Positions 34,301 through 46,515 of a stretch of 64,000 nucleotides of DNA are shown here, piece by piece. The translations under genes were made by a program, and so were the position numbers. Source of the stretch: Macrosteles quadrilineatus (taxonomy: Eukaryota > Arthropoda > Insecta > Hemiptera > Cicadellidae); assembly GCF_028750875.1 (NCBI RefSeq), contig NW_026542596.1, forward strand, positions 75,552,988 through 75,616,987, in the 5' to 3' direction. How positions within the stretch are numbered: position 1 is the stretch's first letter; the number at the start of each line of letters is the position of its first letter. The notes beneath the pieces are model-generated. The model was not told the DNA's origin and searched no databases. It saw nothing but the letters and a program-made list of their open reading frames with translations.

Positions 34301-34750
34301 GTAATTTAGCATCGACTACGAATGTTTATGTATTTTAAAATGCTAAGTACAAACAATTTTTATTCATGCACAAAATCCTATCCTACATGCATTACAGTAG
34401 AATAAGAGTATAATTCTCGTCATAGCGTAGCCCCCTCCCCCAATCCCACAATGGTAGGAGTGGAAGGGAGGTCAACTCTCTTGTGGGAGGGACAGCCTTC
34501 AGTTTGTCTTCCAACTGTCAAAAACAAAAGAGGACAACAATAATGAATTAGAGTGGGATCAGGTTTTACTGGCTTGAAACAATGACTGCCTTTATTTTGG
34601 TGATCCATTATGTACCCACTAATTCGCGGTCTGTAATTAAAAAAAAATTGTTATTTTACCAGGCTAAATCAGGGTTATATACGTTAAAAAGATACGAGGT
34701 GATCTAGTTTTGTAAAAAAAGGAGATACATGTGTTACTTTTCAAATTAAA
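31308..34750. other. Noncoding stretch, nothing firmly recognised
   Basis: AT-rich sequence with short ORFs (for example 32045-32293 and 33468-33749) lacking recognisable domains. A short GC-richer phrase at 31578-31595 (CCATGGGGCTTAGCCC) resembles the repeat phrase at 7275-7300. Nothing else is assigned. Confidence 0.4.
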
Positions 34751-35119
34751 TATACTAGCGGTCGTTTAATGGTCAAAAACTTGACCAAAAATATGTTATG
34801 TAGGCCAACAGACTTCTCTATTTTCACCCACCACTGTAAATAAAACATATGATTGGAATTTCATCAATTCGTTTAGCTTTTCTGTTTATATTTCGTTGTT
34901 ATTTCGTTACCAGCATAACCAATAAGGCCCAGGTTATTTTTTAAAATTTAAAATTAATTTTTTGTACCTATTTGTGAGCCTATTCTAATTTATAAAGGGA
35001 TTTTACGCATCTACAAGAAAATATATTTCTAACCGTGTGCGTAGATTTTCTCTGCGATGCACACGAGCTGAGAAAAATGTTTTAAAGAACATGCTTACCT
35101 ATTTATATATAGATAACAC
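34751..35119 (+). repeat. Dispersed repeat, copy 2 (partner at 1203-1890)
   Basis: A shorter copy of the repeat described at 1203. It begins TACTAGCGGTCGTTTAATGGTCAAAA and ends near ATGCTTACCTATTTATATATAG, both typical of the tail regions of insect interspersed elements. It has no ORF. Confidence 0.6.
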
Positions 35120-35608
35120 CTACCGTTAGTGTAAAAGCCAAACCTTTGTGGTTAAAATATACATTTAAACTATATTGTTCACTTTATTAATCTATAAACT
35201 TGGAGATGTCTAGGACCGATCATACAGTTAAAAAAATACATGATATAATGACGTATCATTGCCTCTAAAGATGAATCGTTGTTTAGTTACCTATTATTTA
35301 GATAACCTACAACCTCTAAAAAATACCTTAAATAGTCAATAGCTCACCCATTAAATGTGTTCGGATTTTTTTTCAAAGCATCTACATTTAAATGTTTAAT
35401 ATTTATTTGCCTTTTATTATCACTAAACAAACCATATATATACTTTACTTGCTATAGTCTTTCAGGCTACGCTGAAATGTCTAAAAAGACTAAAATGCGA
35501 ATATATTTACTTGGAAGCAGTAAAGGGTTTTCTTTCTTATTCATTCAACTGATATTTTACTATTAGCTGCCAATCAGAAATAATATATGGTAGAAAAAAT
35601 ATGTTCTT
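35120..35608. other. Noncoding stretch before the satellite
   Basis: AT-rich. The 69-codon frame at 35357-35566 has no domain and no splice context. Nothing else is seen. Confidence 0.4.
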
Positions 35609-38600
35609 CTGTCCAAAGGCCAAAACTGTAGTGGTGACCTCTGACAGTAACACTACAGTAGGTGACGCACCAGGCAGTGTTGTGTAGGTGTAATGTTACC
35701 AGTGTTTGTCTACCTAGTGACTCTGTGAGCCAGTGGTTGGTGGATGCCTAACTCACTAGAGCACGACGGTCCCAAGGTCATTGAAAACTGTAGTGATAAC
35801 CTCTCACAGTAACACAACAGTAGGTGACACACCAGACAGTGTTGTGTAGGTGTAATGTTACCAGTGTTTATCTACCTAGTGACTCTGTGAGCCAGTGGTT
35901 GGTGGATGCCTCACTCACTAGAGCACGACGGTCCCAAGGTCATTGAAAACTGTAGTGATAACCTCTCACAGTAACACAACAGTAGGTGACACACCAGACA
36001 GTGTTGTGTAGGTGTAATGTTACCAGTGTTTGTCTACCTAGTGACTCTGTGAGCCAGTGGTTGGTGGATGCCCCACTCACTAGAGCACGACGGTCCCAAG
36101 GTCATTGAAAACTGTAGTGATAACCTCTCACAGTAACACAACAGTAGGTGACGCACCAGACAGTGTTGTGTAGGTGTAATGTTACCAGTGTTTGTCTACC
36201 TAGTGACTCTGTGAGCCAGTGGTTGGTGGATGCCTAACTCACTAGAGCACGACGGTCCCAAGGTCATTGAAAACTGTAGTGATAACCTCTCACAGTAACA
36301 CAACAGTAGGTGACACACCAGACAGTGTTGTGTAGGTGTAATGTTACCAGTGTTTGTCTACCTAGTGACTCTGTGAGCCAGTGGTTGGTGGATGCCTAAC
36401 TCACTAGAGCACGACGGTCCCAAGATCATTGTAAACTGTAGTCATGACCTCTCACAGTAACACAACAGTAGGTGACGCACCAGGCAGTGTTGTGTAGGTT
36501 TAATGTTACCAGTGTTTGTCTACCTAGTGACTCTGTGTGCCAGTAGTTGGTGGATGTCTGACTCACTAGAACACGACTGTCCCAAGGCCATTGTAAACTG
36601 TAGTGATGATCTCTCACAGTAACACTACAGTAGGTAACACACCAGGCAGTGTTGTGTAGGTTTAATGTTACCAGTGTTTGTCTACCTAGTGACTCTGTGT
36701 GCCAGTAGTTGGTGGATGCCCCACTCACTAGAGCACGACGGTCCCAAGATCATTGTAAACTGTAGTCATGACCTCTCACAGTAACACAACAGTAGGTGAC
36801 GCACCAGGCAGTGTTGTGTAGGTTTAATGTTACCAGTGTTTGTCTACCTAGTGACTCTGTGAGCCAGTAGTTGGTGGATGTCTGACTCACTAGAACACGA
36901 CTGTCCCAAGGCCATTGTAAACTGTAGTGATGATCTCTCACAGTAACACTACAGTAGGTAACACACCAGGCAGTGTTGTGTAGGTTTAATGTTACCAGTG
37001 TTTGTCTACCTAGTGACTCTGTGTGCCAGTAGTTGGTGGATGTCTCACTCACTAGAACACGACTGTCCCAAGGCCATTGTAAACTGTAGTGATGATCTCT
37101 CACAGTAACACTACAGTAGGTAACACACCAGGCAGTGTTGTGTAGGTTTAATGTTACCAGTGTTTGTCTACCTAGTGACTCTGTGTGCCAGTAGTTGGTG
37201 GATGTCTCACTCACTAGAGCACGACTGTCCCAAGGCCATTGTAAACTGTAGTGATGATCTCTCACAGTAACACTACAGTAGGTAACACACCAGGCAGTGT
37301 TGTGTAGGTTTAATGTTACCAGTGTTTGTCTACCTAGTGACTCTGTGAGCCAGGGGTTGGTGGATGTCTGACTCACTAGAACACGAAGGTCCCAAGGTCA
37401 TTGCACACTGTAGTGATGACCTCTAACAGTAATACTACAGTAGGTGACACACCAGGCAGTGTTGTGTAGGTTTAATGTTATCAGTGTTTGTCTACCTAGT
37501 GACTCTGTGAGCCAGTAGTTGGTGGATGTCTCATTCACTAGAGCGCGACTGTCCCAAGGTCATTGCACACTGTAGTGATGACCTCTAACAGTAACACTAC
37601 AGTAGGTGACACACGAGGCAGTGTTGTGTAGGTGTAATGTTACCAGTGTTTGTCTACCTAGTGACTCTGTGAGCCAGTAGTTGGTGGATGCCTCACTCAC
37701 TAGAACATGAAGGTCCCAAGGTCATTGCACACTGTAGTGATGACCTCTAACAGTAACACTACAGTAGGTGACACACCAGGCAGTGTTGTGTAGGTTTAAT
37801 GTTACCAGTGTTTGTCTACCTAGTGTCTCTGTGAGCCAGTAGTTGGTGGATGTCTCATTCACTAGAGCGCGACTGTCCCAAGGTCATTGCACACTGTAGT
37901 GATGATCTCTAACAGTAACACAACAGTAGGTGACGCACCAGGCAGTGTTGTGTAGGTTTAATGTTACCAGTGTTTGTCTACCTAGTGTCTCTGTGAGCCA
38001 GTAGTTGGTGGATGTCTCATTCACTAGAGCGCGACTGTCCCAAGGTCATTGCACACTGTAGTGATGACCTCTAACAGTAACACTACAGTAGGTGACACAC
38101 GAGGCAGTGTTGTGTAGGTGTAATGTTACCAGTGTTTGTCTACCTAGTGACTCTGTGAGCCAGTGGTTGGTGGATGTCTCATTCACTAGAGCGCGACTGT
38201 CCCAAGGTCATTGCACACTGTAGTGATGATCTCTAACAGTAACACAACAGTAGGTGACGCACCAGGCAGTGTTGTGTAGGTTTAATGTTACCAGTGTTTG
38301 TCTACCTAGTGACTCTGTGAGCCAGTGGTTGGTGGATGTCTCATTCACTAGAGCGCGACTGTCCCAAGGTCATTGCACACTGTAGTGATGATCTCTAACA
38401 GTAACACAACAGTAGGTGACGCACCAGGCAGTGTTGTGTAGGTTTAATGTTACCAGTGTTTGTCTACCTAGTGACTCTGTGAGCCAGTGGTTGGTGGATG
38501 TCTCATTCACTAGAGCGCGACTGTCCCAAGGTCATTGCACACTGTAGTGATGATCTCTAACAGTAACACAACAGTAGGTGACACACGAGGCAGTGTTGTG

Positions 38601-39777
38601 TAGGTGTAATGTTACCAGTGTTTGTCTACCTAGTGACTCTGTGAGCCAGTAGTTGGTGGATGCCTCACTCACTAGAACATGAAGGTCCCAAGGTCATTGC
38701 ACACTGTAGTGATGACCTCTAACAGTAACACTACAGTAGGTGACACACCAGGCAGTGTTGTGTAGGTTTAATGTTACCAGTGTTTGTCTACCTAGTGACT
38801 CTGTGAGCCAGTGGTTGGTGGATGTCTCATTCACTAGAGCGCGACTGTCCCAAGGTCATTGCACACTGTAGTGATGACCTCTAACAGTAACACAACAGTA
38901 GGTGACACACGAGGCAGTGTTGTGTAGGTTTAATGTTACCAGTGTTTGTCTACCTAGTGACTCTGTGAGCCAGTGGTTGGTGGATGTCTCATTCACTAGA
39001 GCGCGACTGTCCCAAGGTCATTGCACACTGTAGTGATGACCTCTAACAGTAACACTACAGTAGGTGACACACCAGGCAGTGTTGTGTAGGTTTAATGTTA
39101 CCAGTGTTTGTCTACCTAGTGACTCTGTGAGCCAGTGGTTGGTGGATGTCTCATTCACTAGAGCGCGACTGTCCCAAGGTCATTGCACACTGTAGTGATG
39201 ATCTCTAACAGTAACACAACAGTAGGTGACGCACCAGGCAGTGTTGTGTAGGTTTAATGTTACCAGTGTTTGTCTACCTAGTGTCTCTGTGAGCCAGTAG
39301 TTGGTGGATGTCTCATTCACTAGAGCGCGACTGTCCCAAGGTCATTGCACACTGTAGTGATGACCTCTAACAGTAACACAACAGTAGGTGACGCACCAGG
39401 CAGTGTTGTGTAGGTTTAATGTTACCAGTGTTTGTCTACCTAGTGACTCTGTGAGCCAGTGGTTGGTGGATGTCTCATTCACTAGAGCGCGACTGTCCCA
39501 AGGTCATTGCACACTGTAGTGATGACCTCTAACAGTAACACTACAGTAGGTGACACACGAGGCAGTGTTGTGTAGGTGTAATGTTACCAGTGTTTGTCTA
39601 CCTAGTGACTCTGTGAGCTAGTGGTTGGTGGATGCCTCACTCACTAGAGCATGACGGTCCCAAGGCCATTGTAAACTGTAGTGATGACCTCTAACAGTAA
39701 CACTACAGTAGGTGACACACCAGGCAGTGTTGTGTAGGTGTAATGTTACCAGTGTTTGTCTACCTTGTGACTCTGTG
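35609..39777 (+). repeat. 162-bp satellite array, about 25.7 units
   Basis: The phrase GTGTTGTGTAGGT.TAATGTTACC recurs from 35677 to 39727. Every spacing I checked is exactly 162 bp, and the total is exactly 25 periods, so no net indel has accumulated. Three sequence blocks are visible. The first (about 35609-36440) has GAAAACTGTAGTGATAACCTCTCAC. The second (about 36550-37370) has GTAAACTGTAGTGATGATCTCTCAC. The third (about 37390-39640) has GCACACTGTAGTGATGA.CTCTAAC. A rarer variant, GATGCCTCACTCACTAGA, recurs near 37688, 38660 and 39632, 972 bp (six units) apart. Because 162 is divisible by three, long frames such as 36750-37376 (minus) appear, but stops in the other units show they are not selected as protein. 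Array edges are abrupt. Confidence 0.95.
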
Positions 39778-40016
39778 TAACGACTGCTCGTAGTTATTTT
39801 TTGCTCTTCAGGTATTGTATTGGGTTTGGGACGCATAGAAATATAACGTTTTAATCGTCATTAGTCTATAGGAACAATTTATTTTCATTTTTGCAATCGT
39901 GTTGTATGAAGGTCACTTTTTCATCTATCCATTATATTAACATATTATATTTATCAATCAAAATTCCGTGACAGTTTGTAATAATTAAGTCTGACACTAT
40001 CATTACTTTTAATTCA
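39778..40016. other. Noncoding flank of the satellite
   Basis: Unique-looking AT-rich sequence between the satellite edge and repeat copy B. No gene is seen. Confidence 0.4.
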
Positions 40017-40362
40017 TTTTTCCTACAGTTACATAACAATGTACCTTTTCTCTCACTGATTTGAGAAAGCAAAGTGGCCAATTCGCCCATTTGCAACGTG
40101 AAGGCACGGAATAGTGAGCGCGTAACATGCAGACAAAGTCGTATGCGCGCGAAATACGTCGGCAGCACTGGCTGTAAGTCAGCTGGTCAGCTGTTGTACT
40201 GTTGTATTGTTAAATGTCATAATAAAAGTTCACTTCTGTGTACAAATATGTCACGTTTCTTTGCCAATTTATTTGTTTTATGGTAACTGTAGGAAAAATA
40301 TAATGTGCAACTCGAGTGCTAAGTGCAATTGCTCACTAGTTGCACAAATAACTATTTCCTCT
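40017..40362 (+). repeat. Dispersed repeat with inverted TTTTCCTACAGTTAC motif, copy B
   Basis: Copy of the element at 11975-12307. TTTTCCTACAGTTAC begins at 40017 and its inverse GTAACTGTAGGAAAA ends near 40296. Shared internal phrases are GATTTGAGAAAGCAAAGTGGCCAATT and CATTTGCAACGTGAAGGCACG. This copy has about 75 extra bases in the middle (about 40105-40250). The flank beyond the right motif is also shared. Confidence 0.6.
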
Positions 40363-42631
40363 CAGCTCAATTTATATACACCATGAAACAAAGTATCGGA
40401 ACTATTCGTTCTACCATGTCAGGTTTTATTTTTCTGTTGTAGAAGGTGGTGGTATACTTTCTCATCGTTACCATATTTACACGTTTTATTTATCATATTG
40501 AGTATGATAACTTAATATTATCACAAAAATTATAATTGCTTTATTGTTAAATTAATAAAATTATTAGGCTATTCTGTTAATGTAGTTTTTTTTATATAGA
40601 GTTTTTTTACAAAAAAGAAAGAGTTTACTGCAATAATTTAATTCTTTAACGCTTAGCACGTATAATTCAAGTGTCAGTAGGGATGAAGGTTCACCCACTG
40701 CAGTGGTATGATGGAATTTTTCTAAACGAATCATACTGTTACATTGTCTCATTTCACTACAAACAACTTAAATGATAACCGAACGTAGCCTACTTCCAGA
40801 GTATCAAGCCAACCAATACTCAAATATTTCTCTATTTTTCTTAATCCTTAAGCTGAAATATGTATATTTTTTAACTTGATGGGCTTTTGAGGATTGCCAT
40901 TAAGAGTAACTACTAAAAAGCTACCGCTTTTAACAGCCACCAAAAAATTGTATTATGTTTAATAGTACTCACTTATTTTTTGCATACACTCATTGATATT
41001 AAAACATATAAACTATTTAATTTCTGGTATAAGCATCGGAGGTTTTCTATTTAGCCATTTTATCAGCATAGAAAAAGTTAGTTTCCAATAATAAAATCAG
41101 ACATTGGTTATTTGTGAAACTAGTGGGCAAAGGCAGTTTGCACTCATGTTACACGTTATATTTTTCCTACATTTACATTTATAAATCATATAAATAATTT
41201 GTCTTTCAAACACTGTACAACACGTTTTTAGGTTAGGTTAAATCCAAACATTGAACGAAATGGGAAATACTGCACCAGCTGATTGTAGTCGTAGTTTCTT
41301 TAGGTGTTACGGTGTTACCATTGACTATTGAATACTGAAGTTGTTACCTATTTTCAAGAGTACATGTATAAGCAGTAATAATCAGTATAAACAGTTCGTA
41401 TGCTCCTTCATACTTCTTTCTTGATTTTTCAGGAAACCGGATTAATGATACATGTTTTGCAGTTTCTGCTACACCTTTCTTCTGGTCTACACATAGCCTA
41501 CATATTTACAATCACTGAGTCCATTATTCTCAAACACGTTAGACCCACTTTTAATTATTCTTTCAAATACTACACTTAAGGTTATGTTCAAACGAAGCGA
41601 TGAATGAAAAAAGAACATAAACACAAAATAACAGGTTAAATCGTAGTATCAATAGTCAATCAGCTGATCATAGTAGCATTATCTTTAAGTGTTGACAACC
41701 TATTTCTAAGTGTACACGGATTACGTGTCTAATAAAACCACGCTGTTTTGTGTTGTTTGGTTGGAATACTGGTGTGCGCCAAAGTACAACCCGTGCGACA
41801 AAGTATAAACGGTGCGACAAAGAAAGCAGTTAGTAGCTTTCTGTACTATAATCAGTGCAAGGAAGCCCACTTTGTCGAGTGACTGTAAAACAATTTATTT
41901 ATTGCAATAAATAAATCCGTTGATTCAATTCCGTAATATGACTTTGAGTAAAGCCATAGTTTAAGCTATACATTTACTGAACTTTAATTCAAATTGTTCG
42001 ATGTATGGTTATTTTCTTGAAATTCATCCGCAACATATTAGTTAAATATCATTTAAAGTGTACCGTTATTGAGCGTTGACCTTCTAACAGCATGTTGTGT
42101 GTTAACATTGTCCACGTGACTAAATTTCACAGGTGGTATTCCAAGGTTAACTCTGATCGTGTCAACAACATGTACGTGACACGTATCAAAGTTATTTTTT
42201 CTGCCGTATTTTTTATATTTACATTAGAATAAATATATTCAAGTTAATTAGAAGGATATGACATCGTATTGCATTCGCCTCTTTTGACTTGGAAATTCGA
42301 CGAATACGAAAAATATCTCGGATGAGGGATTTTGTCGTGTGTCTGTGTAAAGAAGAAATATGTATAACTGTCGCACTACCCTGTTTTCACCAACTTTTCA
42401 CACATTATCATACTGTTTTTGATCCAATAGTCAATGATTTTAGTTACAAAAACAACTGCTTGATCAGCTGATGTTTCCGATCACCTGTCATTTCACGTAA
42501 TATAGTAATCCATCAGTCTTACACCGGTTGATTATAATAATAAAAGTCACAAAAATATATTTATTCTTAGAATATTAATTTTTAATGACAGTGAGTGGCT
42601 ATAATCGAAAACATATTTCACCTCTAACACT
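40363..42631. other. Noncoding stretch, nothing recognised
   Basis: AT-rich. The phrase TTAGGTTAGGTTAAA at 41230 is a two-step telomere-like match only. Open frames are short and without domains. Confidence 0.4.
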
Positions 42632-42836
42632 GGGAAGCGAGCTGGTCTAGTGGTTAGAGCGCGGGACTTCGGTCCTTGAGTTCTCGGCTTCAAATCCCAC
42701 CTAATCACTTAGTATTTTATCTAAGTGATAATGCCGCAACCCCTAGGTCTAGCCTGAAATGTGAAAAACTGTCCCGGGCTTCGAACTAAGAAAAATAGTA
42801 ACTTAGAATTATTGCCTTGATCAGAGAAAAAAAAAC
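42632..42836 (+). repeat. tRNA-derived SINE-like element
   Basis: The head has an A box (TGGTCTAGTGGTTAGAGCG, 42643-42661) and a B box (GGCTTCAAATCC, about 42686). Between them is a perfect UUCG-capped hairpin (GGACTTCGGTCC). A body of about 110 bp follows, ending in an A run at 42827-42835. The head is clearly tRNA-like, but the acceptor stem is not maintained, so a SINE is preferred over a tRNA gene. Confidence 0.7.
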
Positions 42837-43496
42837 CCTTTGCTCAAGATTGTGTAATGTTGTTGTTGTTCCACTTACATAAAATCAAGTTGAATAACTG
42901 AATATATAAAGCTGTCATTTCAAGATTACTTACATACCTCAAAAACATCTAAGGTAAACAAACCCGTTTTATAAGGTGAATCAACGTGGTTTTCCCCTCT
43001 CATATACCATTATGTTGAATAACTGAATACATAAGATATTTCAAATTCCTGTTGTTATTAAAAAAACATATCCAAAAACTAGCCACAGTATTGATACAGG
43101 ACACATTTTCAATTTGGAAAAAACACATTTACATCAAGAAAAACACTATAATATATCAAAATTTCAAAAGATTATTTTTTCATATATTTTTCCAATATCC
43201 TCTTCATCATCTATTTTAACTTTACTTTAAATTAATTTATTATTGTAAATATTTACTTTTTGTATCAGTTTAAACACACAGCCTGACGATGGAAACATAG
43301 TTTCTGAAAGCGCTTGTGGATTAAAATAATTTATTATATATTGGCCTTGTTGAACTTTTAAATTTAGTTATACATTTCATTATTCATTGCCAATATCTCC
43401 AATATAAGTTATATCCAAAAACTGTTCATTACTACCGTTTCAATAGTTCCATCAATATAATATTCAAAATATGATATTATTATTATTGATTTTATA
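42837..43496. other. Noncoding stretch, nothing recognised
   Basis: AT-rich, no gene or clear repeat. Confidence 0.4.
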
Positions 43497-44322
43497 GTGT
43501 GACTAGCTGTACCCGCGGACTTTGTCCCGTTTAACTTCATAAGTATTAATAAAACTATTGATTGCCGTACCAGGTTGGGTGGTATTTCGAGTGGCTTTTC
43601 ATGGTTACTTCAAAGAACAACATTTGACTCAATTAGCTGTCAGGGAGTATTTGGGCCCTGGGAGAGTATTAAATTAAAAAATGACTATCTCCACCAAGCC
43701 TGTGGTTATATTGGCTCTATTCATGAAAAAAATCTGCTCAATTGGTCAAGTCGTCGTCCTGTCCTAATGTGGTTTTATGTCAATGCTCGTTAATTTTCAA
43801 GATGAGCTCGTTCGCATGGCTCAATCACGTCCTGATTGAAGTTCGTTTGCTACGCTTACTCACCTTTAGGTTGGAGCTCGTTCGCTGCGCTTACTTGCCT
43901 TCAGGTTAGCTCGTTCGCTACGCTAACTCGCCTTCAGGTTAAAGTTCGTTCGCTACGCTCACTCACCTTTTGGTTGCAAGCTTTCGTCATAAATGTTAAA
44001 AAATAATAGTGCTGCACCCTGTTGGTAAACCTATTAACTCTTTGATGCTATTGAACATCACAGAATCAACTTGTTTAGTTAAACCAGCTGTTAAGATTCT
44101 TTAATTCCATTTAAATATGAGAACTCATAAGGTTAACATGGGAAAGTCCAGAGCCACTGGGGCGGAGCCCGAAAGCCCGATCAGAATAAAAACTACTTAG
44201 TTTTAATATTTAATGCCCAAAGAATCGGTGTACCGAATTTCAGTCTCCTAGATAAATGGGAAGTGGGAGAATTAGTGATGAGTGAGTGAGTCAGTGTGGG
44301 CTTTGCCTTCGTAGTATAGGTA
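43497..44322 (+). repeat. Composite interspersed repeat beginning CTAGCTGTACCCGCGG
   Basis: The opening GACTAGCTGTACCCGCGGACTTTGTCCC matches a phrase common at an end of many arthropod interspersed repeats (from general knowledge). At 43803-43985 a GC-rich unit of roughly 35-45 bp, with core GTTCGCTACGCTCACTC.CCTTCAGGTT, is repeated about five times. The last part (44130-44322) has CATGGGAAAGTCCAGAGCCACTGGGGCGGAGCCCG and GAGTGAGTGAGTCAGTGTGGGCTTTGCC. A 72-codon frame (43575-43793) lies inside but shows no recognised domain. The family is not identified. Confidence 0.5.
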
Positions 44323-45284
44323 CCGGGTGTCCAAAACCATCCGTACACCCCTTTAAAAACGAGGGAAACCTTTTCTTACTAACAACAAATAATACAGAAC
44401 TAGATAAATTGGGCACGGTCTACCAAATGGTAATATTTTAAAATCCAAAATCACACCGGAAGTGGCTTTTTACAACCGGAAGTTGACTTTTTTGAATGTA
44501 AACTACCAATTTTGATTACAGAATCGGATTCTACGTTAAAAAATACATAACTTTTGTCTAAAACATTTTTTTGAAAAAAACTTGTTTTCTACCTCTTATC
44601 CCCCATTAAAGTCAATAATTTTTTATCATTCATCTGTCAAAGTTACTCGAAACAATAATAGAGAAAAACAAATAACAAAGATTACATAAAGATATGTGAT
44701 AAATAGAATCAGCTGTTTACTGTAAACATCTTAGTAATTGAGTAACAGCTGGTCTACAAATTACTTAATTTTTTTTGTCATTTGTTTTTACATTTGAAAA
44801 CTTTAATGTAAAAACAAACGAATTATTTTAAAAATAGAATGAAATTAAGCAATGTGTAGACCAGCTGTTACTCAATTACTATAGTGTTTACAATGAACAG
44901 CTGATTCTATTTATCACATGTCTTTATGTAATCTTTGTTATTTGCTTTTCTCTATTATTGTTTCAAGTAACTTTGGCAGATGAATTACCCCAAATTATTG
45001 ACTTTAATAGGGGATTAGAGGTAGAAAACAAGTTTTTTTTTATGTTTTAGACAAAAGTTATGTATTTTTCAACGTAGAATCCGATTCTGTTATCAAAATT
45101 GGTAGTTTACATTTAAAAAGTCAACTTCCGGTTTGAAAAAGCCACTTCCAGTGTGATTTTGGATTTGAAATTATCACCATTTGGTAGACCGTGCCCAATT
45201 TAGCTAGTTCTGCATTATTTTTTATTTGTAAGTAAAGGTTTCCATCATTTTGAAAGGGGTGTACGGGTGGTTTTGGACACCCGG
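44323..45284. mobile_element. 962-bp foldback (nearly full palindrome), TA target
   Basis: It begins CCGGGTGTCCAAAACCATCCGTACACCCC and ends with the near-exact reverse complement, with TA on both outer sides (44321-44322 and 45285-45286). The two arms pair along most of their length, about 470 bp each. The centre is near 44803 (TTTTTACATTTGAAAACTTTAATGTAAAAA). Internal landmarks such as GACCGTGCCCAATTTA, CAACTTCCGGTT and AATCAGCTGTT each appear once per arm in opposite orientation. There is no transposase. The TA duplication points to Tc1/mariner-type mobilisation. Any transcript would fold into a long hairpin. Confidence 0.88.
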
Positions 45285-45292
45285 TATATTTA

Positions 45293-45990
45293 GTGTCTAG
45301 TCAAAATAAAATAGTACATTAGAGAATTTTCTATATGGGAATAAGCTATTACCGTAGTACCACCAAAGTAGGTCATGGTAAGACATGGACCCGGGACCGA
45401 TTTCCAATTTTGAAGAAATATGGTATAAACGTGTAAACCTGTTTACAGTTATTCAAACGAGTTCACGAACCTTTTCTTACCTTTTCTTATAAGCGGAGTA
45501 TGGGACGGGGGTTTATGGGAGGTTTTATGGGGGTAAAAATTGGGTTTTCCTATTTTTGACCCAAAAACATACAGTTTTGCAATTTCTTTCCAAACTATTT
45601 TGTAGAGCTTAAAAAAAGAAATAATTTTGTATATTGAATTGCTGTATGCCCAACGGTTACGGAGATAATTTTAAAAATTGTAAATTTAAAATTCCCATGT
45701 TATTCTGATGGAAAGTAAATAAACTGTTGTAGTTTGCTTGTTTATGGATATATTTTAATCAAATTAAACAATTTTATTTATTCCATACTAAGCTATCAAC
45801 ATTTAGCTAAAAAACACACTTTAATATCTTCCCTGCAGCAGCAAACCTAATTACTCACTAAAATTAATTTTATTAAAATAGGAAATAAATCTGACAATTT
45901 TTAGGGAATATTTTAGTAGATATCCAGCCGGCTAAATGGAAATTCGCTTAGTCTGCTGGTTTGCTGTGGCGGGGATATTTTTAATTAATA
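45293..45990 (+). repeat. Dispersed repeat family Z, copy 1
   Basis: It matches 57584-58020 in order: GTCAAAAT.A.AATG, GGGAATAAGCTAT.ACCGTAGTAC, CATGGTAAGAC.TG.ACCCG, GGTATAAACGTGTAAACCT, CGGGGGTTTATGGG.GGTT, and AATTCGCTTA.TCTGCTGGTTTGCTGT. This copy includes about 250 extra bases before the last block. No ORF. Confidence 0.65.
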
Positions 45991-46204
45991 ACATTACAAT
46001 ACTCTGGAAATGATCATACGCCTGAAAATCCATGGTTTCTCTGGCATAATGTGGATTAAAACCAACCCTGTAACAGCACCATTGACGCAGAGAAAATGTA
46101 ACATCAAGGATTGTAACCATTTATGTTGTAAACAGAGGTTGTTTTCATACCATATTCGCCTGAATGAACATTACACCGTTTTAATCTACTTTTTCCATGT
46201 ATAA

Positions 46205-46515
46205 CTGCAACATTATTATTCTATTACCTTGTTTTTCTTCAATACTACTTTTAAAAGTACAAAATAACAAAATCTGATCGTTACCTACCATATCCAATCG
46301 AAACATTGAATGGTAAAATAAGGATATTTTAATCTTCTTAGATATTTTTTTTTATCCACCATCTAATACAGTAAAAATTATTCGAAATTATTTAAATAAA
46401 CAAAGTACACGTAGTTTTTGTACATCTAAACTTTCTTTAACATTAACTTAACAGTAAATATACAATTTTATATTCAGGATAATCTTTGCTTAATGCACTG
46501 TTTATTATTTAATAA
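46205..46515. other. Noncoding stretch, nothing recognised
   Basis: AT-rich DNA between repeat family Z and the minisatellite. Confidence 0.4.

Noticed and set aside
36750..37376. 208-codon minus-strand frame made of four 54-residue repeats in the satellite
   Set aside because: 162 bp is divisible by three, so any open unit stays open. In most later units the same frame contains TGA (CAATGACC in place of CAATGGCC), so there is no sign of selection for protein.
35609..39777. CRISPR array
   Set aside because: Units are contiguous 162-bp repeats without spacers, and the window is eukaryotic.
42632..42704. Functional tRNA gene
   Set aside because: A and B boxes are good, but the acceptor stem does not pair and a SINE body with an A-rich tail follows.
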